Shown piece by piece: positions 37,862 to 49,130 of a stretch of 64,000 bases of DNA. Position numbers and translations under genes: made by a program. Position 1 is the stretch's first letter. Each line of letters opens with the position of its first letter. The stretch lies in contig JAIXMN010000014.1 in NCBI GenBank assembly GCA_025716815.1, forward strand, positions 124,001 to 188,000, written 5' to 3'. Below the pieces are notes generated by a model that saw nothing but the letters and a program-made list of their open reading frames with translations, had not been told where the DNA came from and ran no database searches. The stretch is from Dichotomocladium elegans (taxonomy: Eukaryota > Mucoromycota > Mucoromycetes > Mucorales > Lichtheimiaceae).

Positions 37862-38995
37862 AGTTCAGCCGAGATCTTTAGGGATCATGCTGGAGTTTGC
37901 TTCATCTGACATGAGTGACGAGTTAATTGTAGTAATGAGCAAACAGTATAGCAATAAGAAACTCTTCTTTTTCAGGCGTACAAATTCACTTCTTTCCCGA
38001 CAATTTGGCAATGAGAATTGAGATGTGAAGCACATCGCTTTCCTAAGATGTTGATTCCCCCATCCATTGGACATAATTGCGATGACATTATTATATAAGG
38101 AAAGGTTCCTTATTAGCAAACAGGCATTAATTCGCGAGGTTGAATGTGTTGTTTCTAGTTGTGCATAAAAGATTATTAAGGAATTTATTTGAAACGATCA
38201 CCTTCTATCCTTTACAGAATGACCAACCACACCCATACTTGGTGAGTCATGGGGAGAAAGTCGACAAGGATTCTGGATCACTCGGTGGCGGTCGCCTTCG
38301 GGCAGGGTCTTTCCCTTTTTTCATCGAGAGCCACAGCTTCTGGCGTTGTCCGTGCTTGTCCCTGCCGTCGCTTCGCCGTCGCTCACACCTGAGGTGCTCC
38401 TTTTTTTTGCTGTCGTCTGCCTTATCCCCGCGTAGTGTTCCGCTGACCCGCCTTTCCCTTGGTTCGTGCCCACCTGTTGCTTCTGGCGCACGCACCCATT
38501 TTCCGCCGTGGTTATCATCACGTGCGTCTGGTCTGAGCCGGGTTGGTAAATCAATGTAAATGGGATGGTTTCCATTTTTGGAAGATAAAGTAGCTTCGCT
38601 GAGGAGGGGAAGGGGAATTTGCAGCAATATGCGACCGAACGACTGTTGTCGATCAAAACTACCAAGAGATCTGTTGCATTGGTGTCTACGTCTAAATATC
38701 GTATGGTAAGTTCTGGGCCGGTGGACAAGTGACACGGAAGTATGTGCCAGCGACATTCATTCCATGTATCCATACGGCGCTCCACCAAGGGTGAGGCGAA
38801 AAATTATTGGAGATCTCAGTGGTGCGGTTTTGGGCGATATCTGGTGGCCAAAAAGTGAAGGCACCCACCGTCATTTACGGGCCTGCGTGTCATTCTGGCC
38901 AATCAGAACGCTTGTGGCTGAACTTTTTTTTTTTAAAAAAAAGGTCGGCTCTCGTAAAACTTGATCAATATAGATCCCCCCTCGCTGCGATTGCC
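37862..38995. other. upstream region of ERB1, no separate gene recognised
   Basis: Overlapping frames of 140-170 codons on both strands at 38140-38790 arise from a C/G- and CGT-rich segment without recognisable motifs. The last 100 bp include poly-T/poly-A (38927-38941) before the ERB1 start and probably contain its promoter. Confidence 0.4.
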
Positions 38996-41737
38996 ATGCC
39001 CAAGTCCATTAAACAAAAAAATGCGGCTTCATTAGAGCAAGCTGCTGCATTACCGCCTATAAACAGAAAGCAAGCAACAAATTCGAAAAAACAGACAGCA
39101 GCAGCTTCATTGCGTCAACAACAACCTGTCAAAAAAGCCACTGCCATCGCGTCAAAAAAGCGCAAGTTCCAGGAGGAGCGGGAAGAGGAAGAAGAGAGCG
39201 ATGATGAAGAAAATCTCGGAGATATTGCGATCGACATGCGATCATCAGACGAGGAAGAATCGGGCGATGATTTGCCTGAAGACTATGGCAATAGCGATGT
39301 GGAGGAATTCCCGGAACTCAGTATAAGCAGTGACGAAGAAAACGAGGAGAGCGGTGATGAATTTGAGACCGAAATTCAAGATGAAGTTGAAGAGGACGAA
39401 GAGGACGACGAAGACGACTATATGGCCGGCGATAGTCTGGACGAGGATGATTTGGAAGAAGAACTTGACAGATCTCAGAAGTAAGATGCAGAATGATAGA
39501 GGAGTTGCACCTGTCAATGCGTTAAACTTTTATTGTTCGTATCACCTTAGAAACTATCGTGGACTCGAGAAACTACCTGAAATCGAAGCCAATTATGATA
39601 GTGACTCATCGACAGAAGAGGTAGGGTAGATTATTTATGCTCATTTTATATCAGTTTACTTATCATCACATGCCTATTGTTCGTTTAGACCGAGAATACC
39701 ATCGGCAACGTACCCCTCGAGTGGTACAAGGACTTACCTCACATTGGTTACGACATTGATGGCAAACGCATTCTCAAGCCTGCCACGGGCGATGAGCTAG
39801 AAAAGTTTTTGGCTTCGATGGATGATCCTGATTCATGGAAGACTGTTAAAAGTGATCGTGAGGGCAAGGATGTCGTTTTGAATGATGAAGAACTTGATAT
39901 TATTCGCCGACTCCAGGAGGGTGAAATCCCTGATTCCTCGTATAATCCTTACGAGCCGACGGTTGAATTTTTCACGAGTAAGACCGAGATGATGCCATTA
40001 TCATCAGCAACAGAACCGAAACGACGATTTGTGCCATCCAAGTGGGAACACAAGAAGATCATGAAGATTGTGCGCGCTATTCGTCAAGGCAGAATTGTCC
40101 CACGGAGACCTAAAGATGAGAAGCCTCGGTTTTATAATCTGTGGGGTGATGACGATAAACCTCGAGAAGACCACATCATGCATATTGCCGCACCTAAGAT
40201 GAAACTGCCTGAGCACGATGAGAGCTACAATCCCCCAGAAGAATATCTACCCGACGAGAAAGAGATTCAGGAGTGGAACGACCTGGATGAGGAGGACAGA
40301 CGAAAGAACTATCTCCCTAAGAAATACAAGAGTCTCCGTCACGTCCCAGCCTATGACAGATTCATCAAGGAGCGGTTCCAGCGCTGCTTGGACTTGTATC
40401 TTGCGCCTCGTGTGCGGAAAAATAGGCTTAATGTCGATCCTGACTCGCTACTACCCAAACTGCCCAGTCCAAAGGATTTACAGCCGTTCCCCACGCGACA
40501 GGCACTCTCCTACGAAGGTCATACTGAACGTATCCGCTGCCTCTCTGTCCATCCATCCGGATTGTATGCACTCTCCGGATCCGACGACAAGACGATCCGT
40601 CTCTGGGAAGTTCTTACAGGCCGATGTCTCTACCTGTGGCAGTTTGATGAGGTCATCCATACAGTGGCCTGGAATCCCTCGAACGATCTCTGGCTGTTTG
40701 CAGCTTCGATTGGTCATGGTAAGGTGCTCTTGATTTCGCCAAATGTGCTCTGCTCAGGCGAAGTTGCCATGACCACCGATCAATTCGTGAAGAGTGGCTT
40801 TGCCCATCAAGGAAATACAGAAGACAAGGCCATCATTGGATGGGAGAAAGCATCGGAAGAGGATGAGGAGAAATACGGATTTAAGATTCAGTTACAGCAT
40901 TCTCAAGTTGTGAAACAGATCACCTGGCATCGCAAGGGTGATTACTTTGCGACGGTTTCCCCAGACGCTCGTGCTCTCGCTGTTCTCATTCATCAGACAA
41001 CGAAGCATCAGACACAGCTACCCTTCCGCCGCCTCCGGGGTATTGTTCAGAAAGTTGCATTCCATCCCATCAAACCTATCTTTTTTGTCGCCGTAAGTTT
41101 TCACAACGTCTGTGCGCGTCAGTATGCATCATTGTTAACATTCTTCTTTGTTACCGTTATGAAAGACGCAAATGTATGTGCGTGTGTATGACCTGATGCA
41201 GCAGGAGTTGGTCAAGACTCTCCAACCAAGCATGAGATGGATTTCCAGTATCGACGTTCACCCAGGTGGTGATAATGTCATTATCGGCAGCTACGACAAA
41301 CGCGTATGCTGGTTTGATATGGATTTAGGCGCTCGGCCATACCGGTCACTACGGCAAGTGCCTGATCTAGATATCACCAAGGGGTTTTTTGGGCTAACAA
41401 AGTTTCGGTATACATAGATATCACGAAAAAGCAGTTCGTCAAGTATCGTATCATAAACGTTACCCTCTTTTTGCTTCGTCGTCAGACGATGGTACCATTC
41501 AGGTGTTCCACGGCATGGTATACAACGACCTTCTCCAAAACCCATTAATTGTACCGGTTAAGATTTTAAGGGGCCATGACACCAAAGATTCGCTCGGTAA
41601 GTTTTTTTTTATCACAACTAAGGAATTACTTAGTAATGCGTCTCTTTTTTTTAGGTGTTTTGGACATAGAGTTTCATCCTACACAGCCCTGGATCTTCTC
41701 ATCAGGTGCAGACGGGACTTTGCGTCTTTGGACCTAA
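38996..41737 (+). CDS. ERB1: ribosome biogenesis protein Erb1/BOP1, 6 exons
   Basis: Exons 38996-39480, 39551-39620, 39689-41092, 41166-41353, 41418-41596 and 41655-41737 join in frame to 802 aa. The N-terminus is basic, then strongly acidic (Glu/Asp runs, residues about 55-160). The BOP1NT domain follows ([58 protein letters not shown]). The C-terminal half is a WD40 propeller ([20 protein letters not shown], ending [10 protein letters not shown] at the stop). Erb1 forms the PeBoW complex with Nop7/Pes1 and Ytm1/WDR12, needed for 27S pre-rRNA processing and 60S assembly in the nucleolus. The intron 41354-41417 starts GC, not GT (CTACG|GCAAGT...CATAG|A); only this split keeps the propeller frame ([12 protein letters not shown]). 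Confidence 0.96.
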
Positions 41738-41837
41738 ATGGATCACCTGCCTCAAGTCAATAATAAATTCCATTGTATTCCATGTTCTACACAGATTGTC
41801 CCCCTATTCATTTCCCCCTGGCCTTACTATTGTATAT

Positions 41838-42105
41838 ACACTGTTTTCCAAAAGTGAAGTCGTGTCCTAGCAGTTCTGAAGTCGCAGGATCATAAAATAA
41901 AATCGGATTTTGCCCAGAAATCTTTACGCGCGATGCCAAACCAAATATCGCACGTACCAAGAAAAATGTCGCACCAAAAAAAGCTTGGCTACACACTATT
42001 TTCTAAAATCGCATGTAGTCCAGAAATCTTTGCGTGTGTGGTGACAAATCGAACGTCGCACGCATAATCGGAAAGACGTCGCACAGAAAAGGCTTTCTCT
42101 TTATA
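41838..42105. repeat. imperfect direct repeat with GTCGCAC motifs
   Basis: A segment at about 41838-41985 is partly repeated at about 41994-42100. Both contain ACTNTTTTCYAAAA near the start, CCAGAAATCTTTRCG and CGCAC/GTCGCAC blocks. It lies between ERB1 and a decayed Tc1-like transposase, so it may be that element's terminal or subterminal region. Confidence 0.4.
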
Positions 42106-42479
42106 CACTTTTACATCTGAAATGAGCAATCTATTATTTTTACGATGGGCAGAGCCATGTCGGCGATGAATAAAATGTACTCTCTGCACTCCGTTTGTTC
42201 TCACACTGAAAATCTGCGTAGCATACCTTGCAAAGATAACTCTGAGCGTATTGCTGCGCGAAAGGATGCAGACATTCGGATGAAATAAGCGGGGATCAAG
42301 CGCAGTTACACAGCGTACACTGACCAAGACAAGGTCAGGTTTTTTTCAAACTGATGTTGGTGAAGGTCTTGAGTGCATTAGCTGCTTTGCAGCAGCTAGG
42401 AATCCATGTCTGTTCAGCCCAGCGATGGACATTGCAGTACGAGAAGGACCTGACAGCATCTTTAAAAAAACATAACGCG

Positions 42480-43290
42480 AGGGGTTGTTCGCGTGTTCTC
42501 AATGAAGAGTACAAGAGTGTTATTTAGAATGTGTTGATGAGAATCCATCCATTGTCCTAGAGCTGATGGAGCAACTGCTCCATAGATTTTAGGGCCTCGA
42601 AGGCTCGAAAACAAGGCTCCATGGATTTATGAAAATGAACGCAACTTGTCATTGAAAATGGCTCGGTTTCAACATGTAGACAGGAATAACGATGCAAAGA
42701 TTCAAAAGCCTCTTGACTGGGTGCGAAGATGAGACAGAACTGACATCGGCTATAGAAGACACTATGTTTCTCTCGATGAGTCTGGATTCCGTATTAACAT
42801 GAAATACAGAATGGCGTGGTCCAAGAAAAGGGCTCCTGCAGTGGTTACAGTACCAAAGACAAGAGCAAAGACAACTACAATCTTGGAAGTATTCTCAGCA
42901 TCCGGCATCATTAAATGTAGTTTGAGACTCCCGCAGCCACCAGATAAGAAAAAAGAGGGCAGGTCAATCTGAAGTTGTGAGCAAGAGAATCGTAACTGAA
43001 CATTATCTCTGCTTCCTTTAAGTTAAAATGGACGAGCTGGATAAGTATAAACATATGAAGGGCCATTATTTGGTAATGGATAATGCACCTATCCATAAGA
43101 CTGAGGATATCGATATGCTTATATTCCACCCTACTCGCCTTAACTAAATCCGATTGAGCAGTTTTCGTCAGTCGTCAAGAGCAAAGTGAAACGCAATAGG
43201 TTCTTGGAAAGCGAGATATTGATGATCCGAACCACTGAAGCATCCAATAGCTTAAAGCTGAGTGACTTCGAAGGTTTCGTTTCCCATTTA
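42480..43290 (+). pseudogene. decayed Tc1/mariner-like DDE transposase (copy D)
   Basis: In shifting frames the plus strand shows NPSIVLELMEQL, then SKTRLHGFM (HTH-linked region). Next is LDESGFRINMKYRMAWSKKR with APAVVTVPKTRAKTTTIL (first catalytic Asp block). After that come HYLVMDNAPIHK (second Asp) and a broken LN-x-IEQF-x-S-V-V-K-S-K-V-K block (third acidic residue). All landmarks of the DDE domain are therefore recognisable in the right order over about 800 bp. Stops and frameshifts make it inactive. It is the most complete of the copies in this window. Confidence 0.7.
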
Positions 43291-43299
43291 TAGATGGTT

Positions 43300-44158
43300 G
43301 GCTAACTGTGGTCGAAGACAACAATTTCGAATATGGTTTATTGCAAGATAATTCCACACATATCACTATAGTACATATAATATTGGATGCTTGAAGACTT
43401 CTATTTTCGTGATCACGGAACTTCAGAATTAGAAAATAGTGCATGCATCATTTCGTCTAGGACATATGGGTATTCCACAAGTATATGCTGATCCATCATA
43501 TCCGAGGGATTTTAGAACAACGTGACACTGCATTTAATGTCCAAGAACTCATTTCCTTCTTTTAGTACAGCGCGACATGCCAGAGTCAATAAAAGTAACA
43601 GGGAACAGAGAAAGATTTGATGAGAAAAATATAGCAGCATAGGGGATGTAGAAGGGCTTACGAAGCTCGCAATCTTTGTGTGTTGCGTTATTGCCATGGG
43701 CCCACTAGCTTGTCTTGCTAGTGCTGCTATATATCTTTTTCATTCTTGACTTGGCAAACGCACAAATATACATAGTGAACTGTAATACTGACGTTGACTA
43801 TTAGTACCAGTATATCTTCTGCTATGCGACTATATACATGTATTCCGGTTTGTCCATATTAAGAGAAATTATAAGTGCGTCTGCAAGGGCATAAAATCAA
43901 AATATGCTGAACACATGTCATAGTGAAAGTTTTTATTAAACCTGCCTGTATCAACGCAATATATCCTTAAGCGGGTACCTACATTGGGTTTTTAACAAGG
44001 AAGGAAGTATGGGACCTCCGAATAGGACTATAACAGGAACTGATATTTTAACTGATATGCTCTTTGAACGGCTGCTGTGAAGATATACGGTATTTTCTAA
44101 ATATTCAAAGAGGATAGGTCTATAGGAAAGAAAGGTAAAAAAGGAAATGGAATTGAAG
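43300..44158. other. A/T-rich stretch without a recognised gene
   Basis: This lies between copy D of the Tc1-like family and the broken gene at 44159-45289. No domain-bearing frame is seen. I looked here for the RuvC-like 3' half expected if that gene is Fanzor-related and did not find it. Confidence 0.35.
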
Positions 44159-45289
44159 TTAATCGAGATATTCCAAATCCCTGTCCAAAACCAGATTGAA
44201 GGCCATCTGTTTTCTTGAACATTGTAACGCCGCGCTGTCAGTATGAAATTCGAGCAGTTCGGACTCCTGGGGCTTGAAAGCTTTAGACTTCATGTTTACA
44301 ACTCGCCTCCAGTATTCCATATTGCTTATGTGAGATTCCACTTTGCACCTGAGGATATGGTAGCACGCGATTTTAGTGTCGATTTCCATGTGACATGGTG
44401 ACCACAACCGATGAAGTGGAGAAGAGTTGAAACCCCATATCCCATTCTCTTCACAGACAAGAGCAAGCTGAAAGAAAGCGTTGGACTGTTTATCAGGACG
44501 GACTTTGGCGTCGTAGTAGATTTTTTGGTGCTGGAATTGGTAGTCCCAGAGTATGAGCTCAAAACAGGTTGTATGATATCGTACGCTTCCGTAGAAACGC
44601 AGGCTCGGCACGTATATCTCCCCACACAACACCTCGACAGGAAATGGCCAGCTTGAATTCTGTGGCATGCCTGGTGATGGTTTCATAAGGTCCTGGCGTA
44701 CTAGATCGGGGATTAAGCCCTGCGTGATTAATTCGCGCTTGCGGTCGGTTTTTCGCTGACGAAGATTCAGGACGACATTGATAACTCGCCGAAGCTGTTG
44801 CCCAAAACCCACGTGAACATTATTCATGTAGCCATTATAGATCTTGATGCTTTCGTAAGATGAGTATTGCTGAGAATAAGGAAACACAGGCCTTTCATAT
44901 CCGGATATCCGAAGGTATTCATTCTTGTGATGATTAATTAACTTTCGGATACAGGCAGTTTCACCTTGGATGCGATGTTCGGCTTTATTAACCATGGAAA
45001 GCCAAACTTCAGAAAAGAATTTCTCTATCATGTTTTCCTGGATATTACAATCTATATCACTACTCGTGCTGTCCTCCCTGCCTCCTCAATCAACTTTTTC
45101 TTCATCCCCCTTTCCATCCTCCTCATCAGCTGTTAGATAAAACCCGAGCAATATCTTTTCTATTGTATTGCTTGATATGCATTCCTGCTTCTTTCTTCTA
45201 TTCCCTGTAATTTCTATCTTACCATCCTTGTCAGTCCCTTTTTCCCATACGTCCTTGGAGTTGTTTAATTTCTGTCCTTTTAGAATCAC
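44159..45289 (-). pseudogene. broken gene of a Mucorales repeat family, possibly Fanzor-related N-terminal part
   Basis: Two open stretches in the same frame, 45086-45289 and 44159-45031, are separated by a single TGA (45086-45088) and 54 nt of otherwise open sequence. The second part is 290 codons with VHVGFGQQLRRVINVVLNLR, YYDAKVRPDKQSNAFFQLAL, SSPLHRLWSPCHMEIDTKIA and YWRRVVNMKSKAFKPQ. I recall this order from a large family of Mucorales proteins whose C-termini carry a D-P-G and a C-P-x-C finger. On that basis I suspect a link to Fanzor (eukaryotic TnpB-like) nucleases, but the RuvC half is absent here, so this is inference. Upstream, 45312-45497 is open in another frame and may be an earlier exon or frameshifted piece. 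Confidence 0.45.
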
Positions 45290-45499
45290 GACAGAGCGGA
45301 GGAGCTAGCATTCAAAATCGCATTAAATAAATATCATCTTTGTCTGCTCCAAGGCTCGAGAATTTATGGCATAGATCTTGACAAGTCCATGATGGGTCAG
45401 GATGACAAGATATGCGTCGCAAAAGTTGATGAACGTTGTTAGACTTATGTAACAAAGGTTCGAGATCCCACCGCTTTGCAGCGTGCCCACCGGACACAA

Positions 45500-47011
45500 T
45501 GCAAAATCGGTATCTCAGCCATCAACAGCACCGTTCTATTTAGCCTACTCTAGACTTCCAAAGCCCTACTACTTGAAAGATTGCCGGTTCGATAGACAAA
45601 ACAGCTATAATTGAACAGTTAGAGAGCAGGATAATGTACATAACCTCTACCTTACGATAGCCGAAAAGGATCACGATCATCCAACCATGGTTACTATAAC
45701 GAATGCCGGTAGTCTGTTTTCCGGTAGCATTTGTGCCTGACAGAGCTCAACGATAAATTGAATGATCATTGTATTCTCTCAATTCGGAACATGCGCAGCA
45801 ACAAGCACAGACTTGCTCATGCAAGATACACTAGGTAAGTATACAGTGTGTGAACAGACGGTTGAGCAGAGTATCTTTTCTCATCGGCGACATAGTCGAT
45901 AGATTTAGGACAGCTGTCCTCATCAATGGCACGGTCCTGTCCGTCGTAGTAAAAATGTGTATAGTCAAAATCCCGAAATGCTGGGTACCTTTAAAGAAAT
46001 GTATTTGCGAAATCTTATTTTCATGTATACACTTTTGATTTGGGATATGGTATATACCCACTTCTCGAATAAAAAGGAAATTTTTCTCTATCTTGTGCCA
46101 TAAACAGCTAATTTACTATGCTACTATGCGTATCAGTTGTTTTGATGTGAGCCAGAAAGGGTCTATGTACGTTCAATGCCCAGGCTGCTGCTGATTCTTT
46201 TTTCAAACGAGTAAAGGATGGCGGGCTGCTAAATGAAGATCCAAACAGTGGTAGACATTGCAATAGCGGCTGAAGGAGTAGCAGCATCCCAGCAGGTAGA
46301 GGCAATATAACCAGTAACCTGTCTAGAACTCAGTGAGTAGGGTGACGGAGAAGGAAATGATGAGCGTACTGCGATATGTAAAGTACTGCGATTGCATTTA
46401 GTCAACAATGGATTGTCCAAGTGAGGCTCTTTGTTTTGCCTGCTACTTTTGGCGCTCAGAGCACTCGAAGCGACTATTCTTGGGATTATCTGACCAATAT
46501 CATATTTATATCTAGCCACCTATTGCACCGCTCATGAGTCGGCTGTGTAGATGGCTAGCATGGTTTGCGGGAAGAACCCTCCTCTGTCAATAGAGACCGG
46601 AGCAGCCAGCAGCCAACAAGATAGTGGTCCAAAACGCATGGAAGCTTTCTTGGCTCAAAACAGAAAGCATAAGTATCTGTCCAGGCCACTATTCTCACCC
46701 AGCCCATCCATCTTTTTTGCATCCCCCACGACAGCATCCTGGCAGCCATCGAATAAACATTATTATAACCAAAAAAAGCTATAGTTTAAAATTAGAACTC
46801 TTATAAAAAGAGAGTAGTTTTCTTCCGATAAAAAAGATCCCGCTGCCATTACATATTAACACACACTCTCCAATTCACTTCATCTTCATCGGGTACTTAT
46901 CAGACGCAGATAATGAAGTATATTACTGTACAGCGCATTCAGGTATGGGGCATTTTCGTACAGATTTGCGGTATTTGCAAAGTGGGGAGAAGAGGAATGG
47001 AAAATTTACAG
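45500..47011. other. no gene recognised
   Basis: Short overlapping frames at 45831-46061, 46108-46519 and 46551-46806 on both strands carry no domain I know. They may be fragments of mobile elements. The last 100 bp form the 3' flank of the gene at 47012-48799. Confidence 0.35.
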
Positions 47012-48799
47012 CTACTTCTTAAATTGTAGGGAAAGGCATGATGTTTTGGGCTTTTTGACGTTGAGAATCTTTTCCATTTCATCATGAGTAAGTTTGTAGG
47101 TTCGCTTGAGCGGTCGATGATGTGGTTCGGTGGATACGCAGTTTTCCTCACTGCAAACCATAATTCGCTTCAGTTGGGTAAAGCTGATGAGCAACTGTGG
47201 GAGTTGGCTGAGATATTTTGGGATTTCGAAAGAGTAGAGTTCAACCATGTAATAGATATCATCTTGGCGGGTGAAAAGAAAAAAAGAAATATAATGTCCT
47301 AAATCATTTGTTCAGCATGATTCAAATTGACTCGCATGTAGCCTTATTCTTACCGACGGCTTGGATCGCAATCATTGCCTTCATGTTTTTCTGTTCCAAG
47401 GTGTCCTTGCAAAAGACAACCAACCGAACCATGTCTTCATGCCTTTTTTTGGGTTGACTTTCTTCTGGTTTCACTTCCACGTAGCCGACCGAAAAACCAA
47501 TTCTTCGCTGATCCATTTTGTAAATGTGTCCGTCCGGCCTGAGGGTCTCCGTCTCCGGTACTTGTTTGTTAAGCCTTATTACATATATTAGCAAGTAGAA
47601 CAAGTGAGAAGTGAGAAGTACTGATATACCATCGAAAATATCGGCCCTCTGAAGGAAAATGAAACAGTGGGGTTAAAATCGGATCGAGATAGTTTCCTTG
47701 AAGCTCTGCCTCTCCGATTTCTTCACCCACACGAGTAAACGGCGGAATCTTGTTCAAGCTATCCATCACAACAATATTTTTAGAAGCTTTCCTTCCTGAA
47801 CCTATTTCACAACTTGCCAATTGATCAATATGTCGAGCATTCTGTAATCCTTGTCGTCCACAGTTGTAGCCAAATAATTGATTTTTTCTTTTATTGTTCG
47901 TGTTTCCTTTTTGAGATCCAAACTCTAAAAACGTAGAAGAGGACCGTTAAAGCTACAAGCAATCATTGGGGTTGACCAAATCCGTACCTGGAGTATCTCA
48001 ATAATCTTGTTCTGTAAGTCGATATCGAACTTTACGTTGGCGTCAATGTATTTATCAATGATTTTGCTACGTAAGTTTTCCAGCGTCGCCATTCCAAAGT
48101 GGCGCAGTTGATCGGCGCTGTACTCGTTTTCTTTGAGAAGCATCACGTCTGATAGAGATCTACATAATGATTGCGTATTAGTGAGTTTTTGTGCCACAAT
48201 GAAAGCTATATAACTTACAACATCTCCTGTAAATCCGTTTCAAGGTAAAAGCCTTTGCTTTTCGCTTGCATCTCTGCTGAGTGCTTATATTCGGAAAATG
48301 TTTTTGCTGTATCATTGTGACCCCCGTCTTTGCCGTCAATGACTTGTGCGCCTCCGTCGTCTCCAGCTGTATCCTGCGAAGAAAGTTAACACATGAAACT
48401 TTTTCTGGTTATGCGGGCGCCTACCAGGTACGTATTCGATACTCTTTCCACTGCGGACCCAAGGGTTGTCCACGCAGAACTAGCGATGCGCATTTCCGCT
48501 TTTGCCTCTGCGAACAATGCCGTTAGGTCAAATTTTGTTCCTGGTCGCTTGGAGGATTCTGGTTTAACATTCTTGAAAGCAATTCTCATTTTGTTTTGTA
48601 CATTCCTCTTCGCCTCATTGGCTGTTTCAAAGTTGCATATGTACTTCTTCACGGGATCTTTGTATCGGCAGCAGAATTTGTATACACTTGGATACTTCTC
48701 CCCGCAAATATACTCCTCCATTACTTTCCAAAAAGACGTTTGAGCGGGTTATATTCCTAGTAGCTAAGGAGATCACTTACAGATAATCAAGTCAGACAT
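47012..48799 (-). CDS. Mucorales-type hypothetical protein with PD-(D/E)XK-like nuclease signature, 8 exons
   Basis: Eight exons (48781-48799, 48425-48723, 48373-48219, 47988-48159, 47818-47924, 47630-47758, 47354-47574, 47012-47262) join in frame to 450 aa without an internal stop. The N-terminal part (residues 10-105) is Lys/Arg-rich (CRYKDPVKKYICNFETANEA). The middle (about 160-250) is helical with acidic heptads (LRSKIIDKYIDANVKFDIDL). The C-terminal half has GEEIGEAELQGNYLDPILTP, then ETETLRPDGHI, then SVGYVEVKPEE, then VRLVVFCKDTLEQ. Glu...(R)PDG...E-V-K in this spacing fits the E-D-ExK core of PD-(D/E)XK nuclease folds. The function is unproven. The intron 47759-47817 would be GC-AG (AATTG|GCAAGT...GATAG|C), the only split that removes an in-frame TAG. 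Neighbours are mobile-element debris. No partner gene is evident. Confidence 0.6.
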
Positions 48800-49130
48800 G
48801 GTAACACGTTAAGAATATACGAGGAGAATTTCGGCATACTGTACGAAAACGGGCGTCCTTTTATTTTAATTAAGGAGCACGTGGTGTCATCCAACAATTT
48901 TGCCCGCCCCGCATCGCGCTTCTCTGATGTCATTTATTAAAAAGGAATGATCCGTGAGTGCGCAGCTTCTGGCCGTTTATTCTCCCCGGGCATTCCATGG
49001 ATGCGTTGAGCAAAACGCTCTGTGCACACTGTACTTCTTCTAATCAAGCAGCGACGTCTAACGCAGTGACTCATGATGCACCCCACAATGGATGTCTCTA
49101 ACATAGTCAGGCTATATAATCAACTATACA
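48800..49130. other. upstream region of the PD-(D/E)XK-like gene
   Basis: No coding signal. The T/A-rich first 80 bp upstream of the start codon are a likely promoter. Beyond about 49130, similarity to a retroelement begins. Confidence 0.35.

Noticed and set aside
38140..38874. Frames of 140-170 codons upstream of ERB1
   Set aside because: They overlap each other on opposite strands in a GC-biased stretch, with no domain and no splice logic.
45450..45500. Possible tRNA 3' part (GGTTCGAGATCCC)
   Set aside because: The B-box match has an extra base and there is no 5' half.
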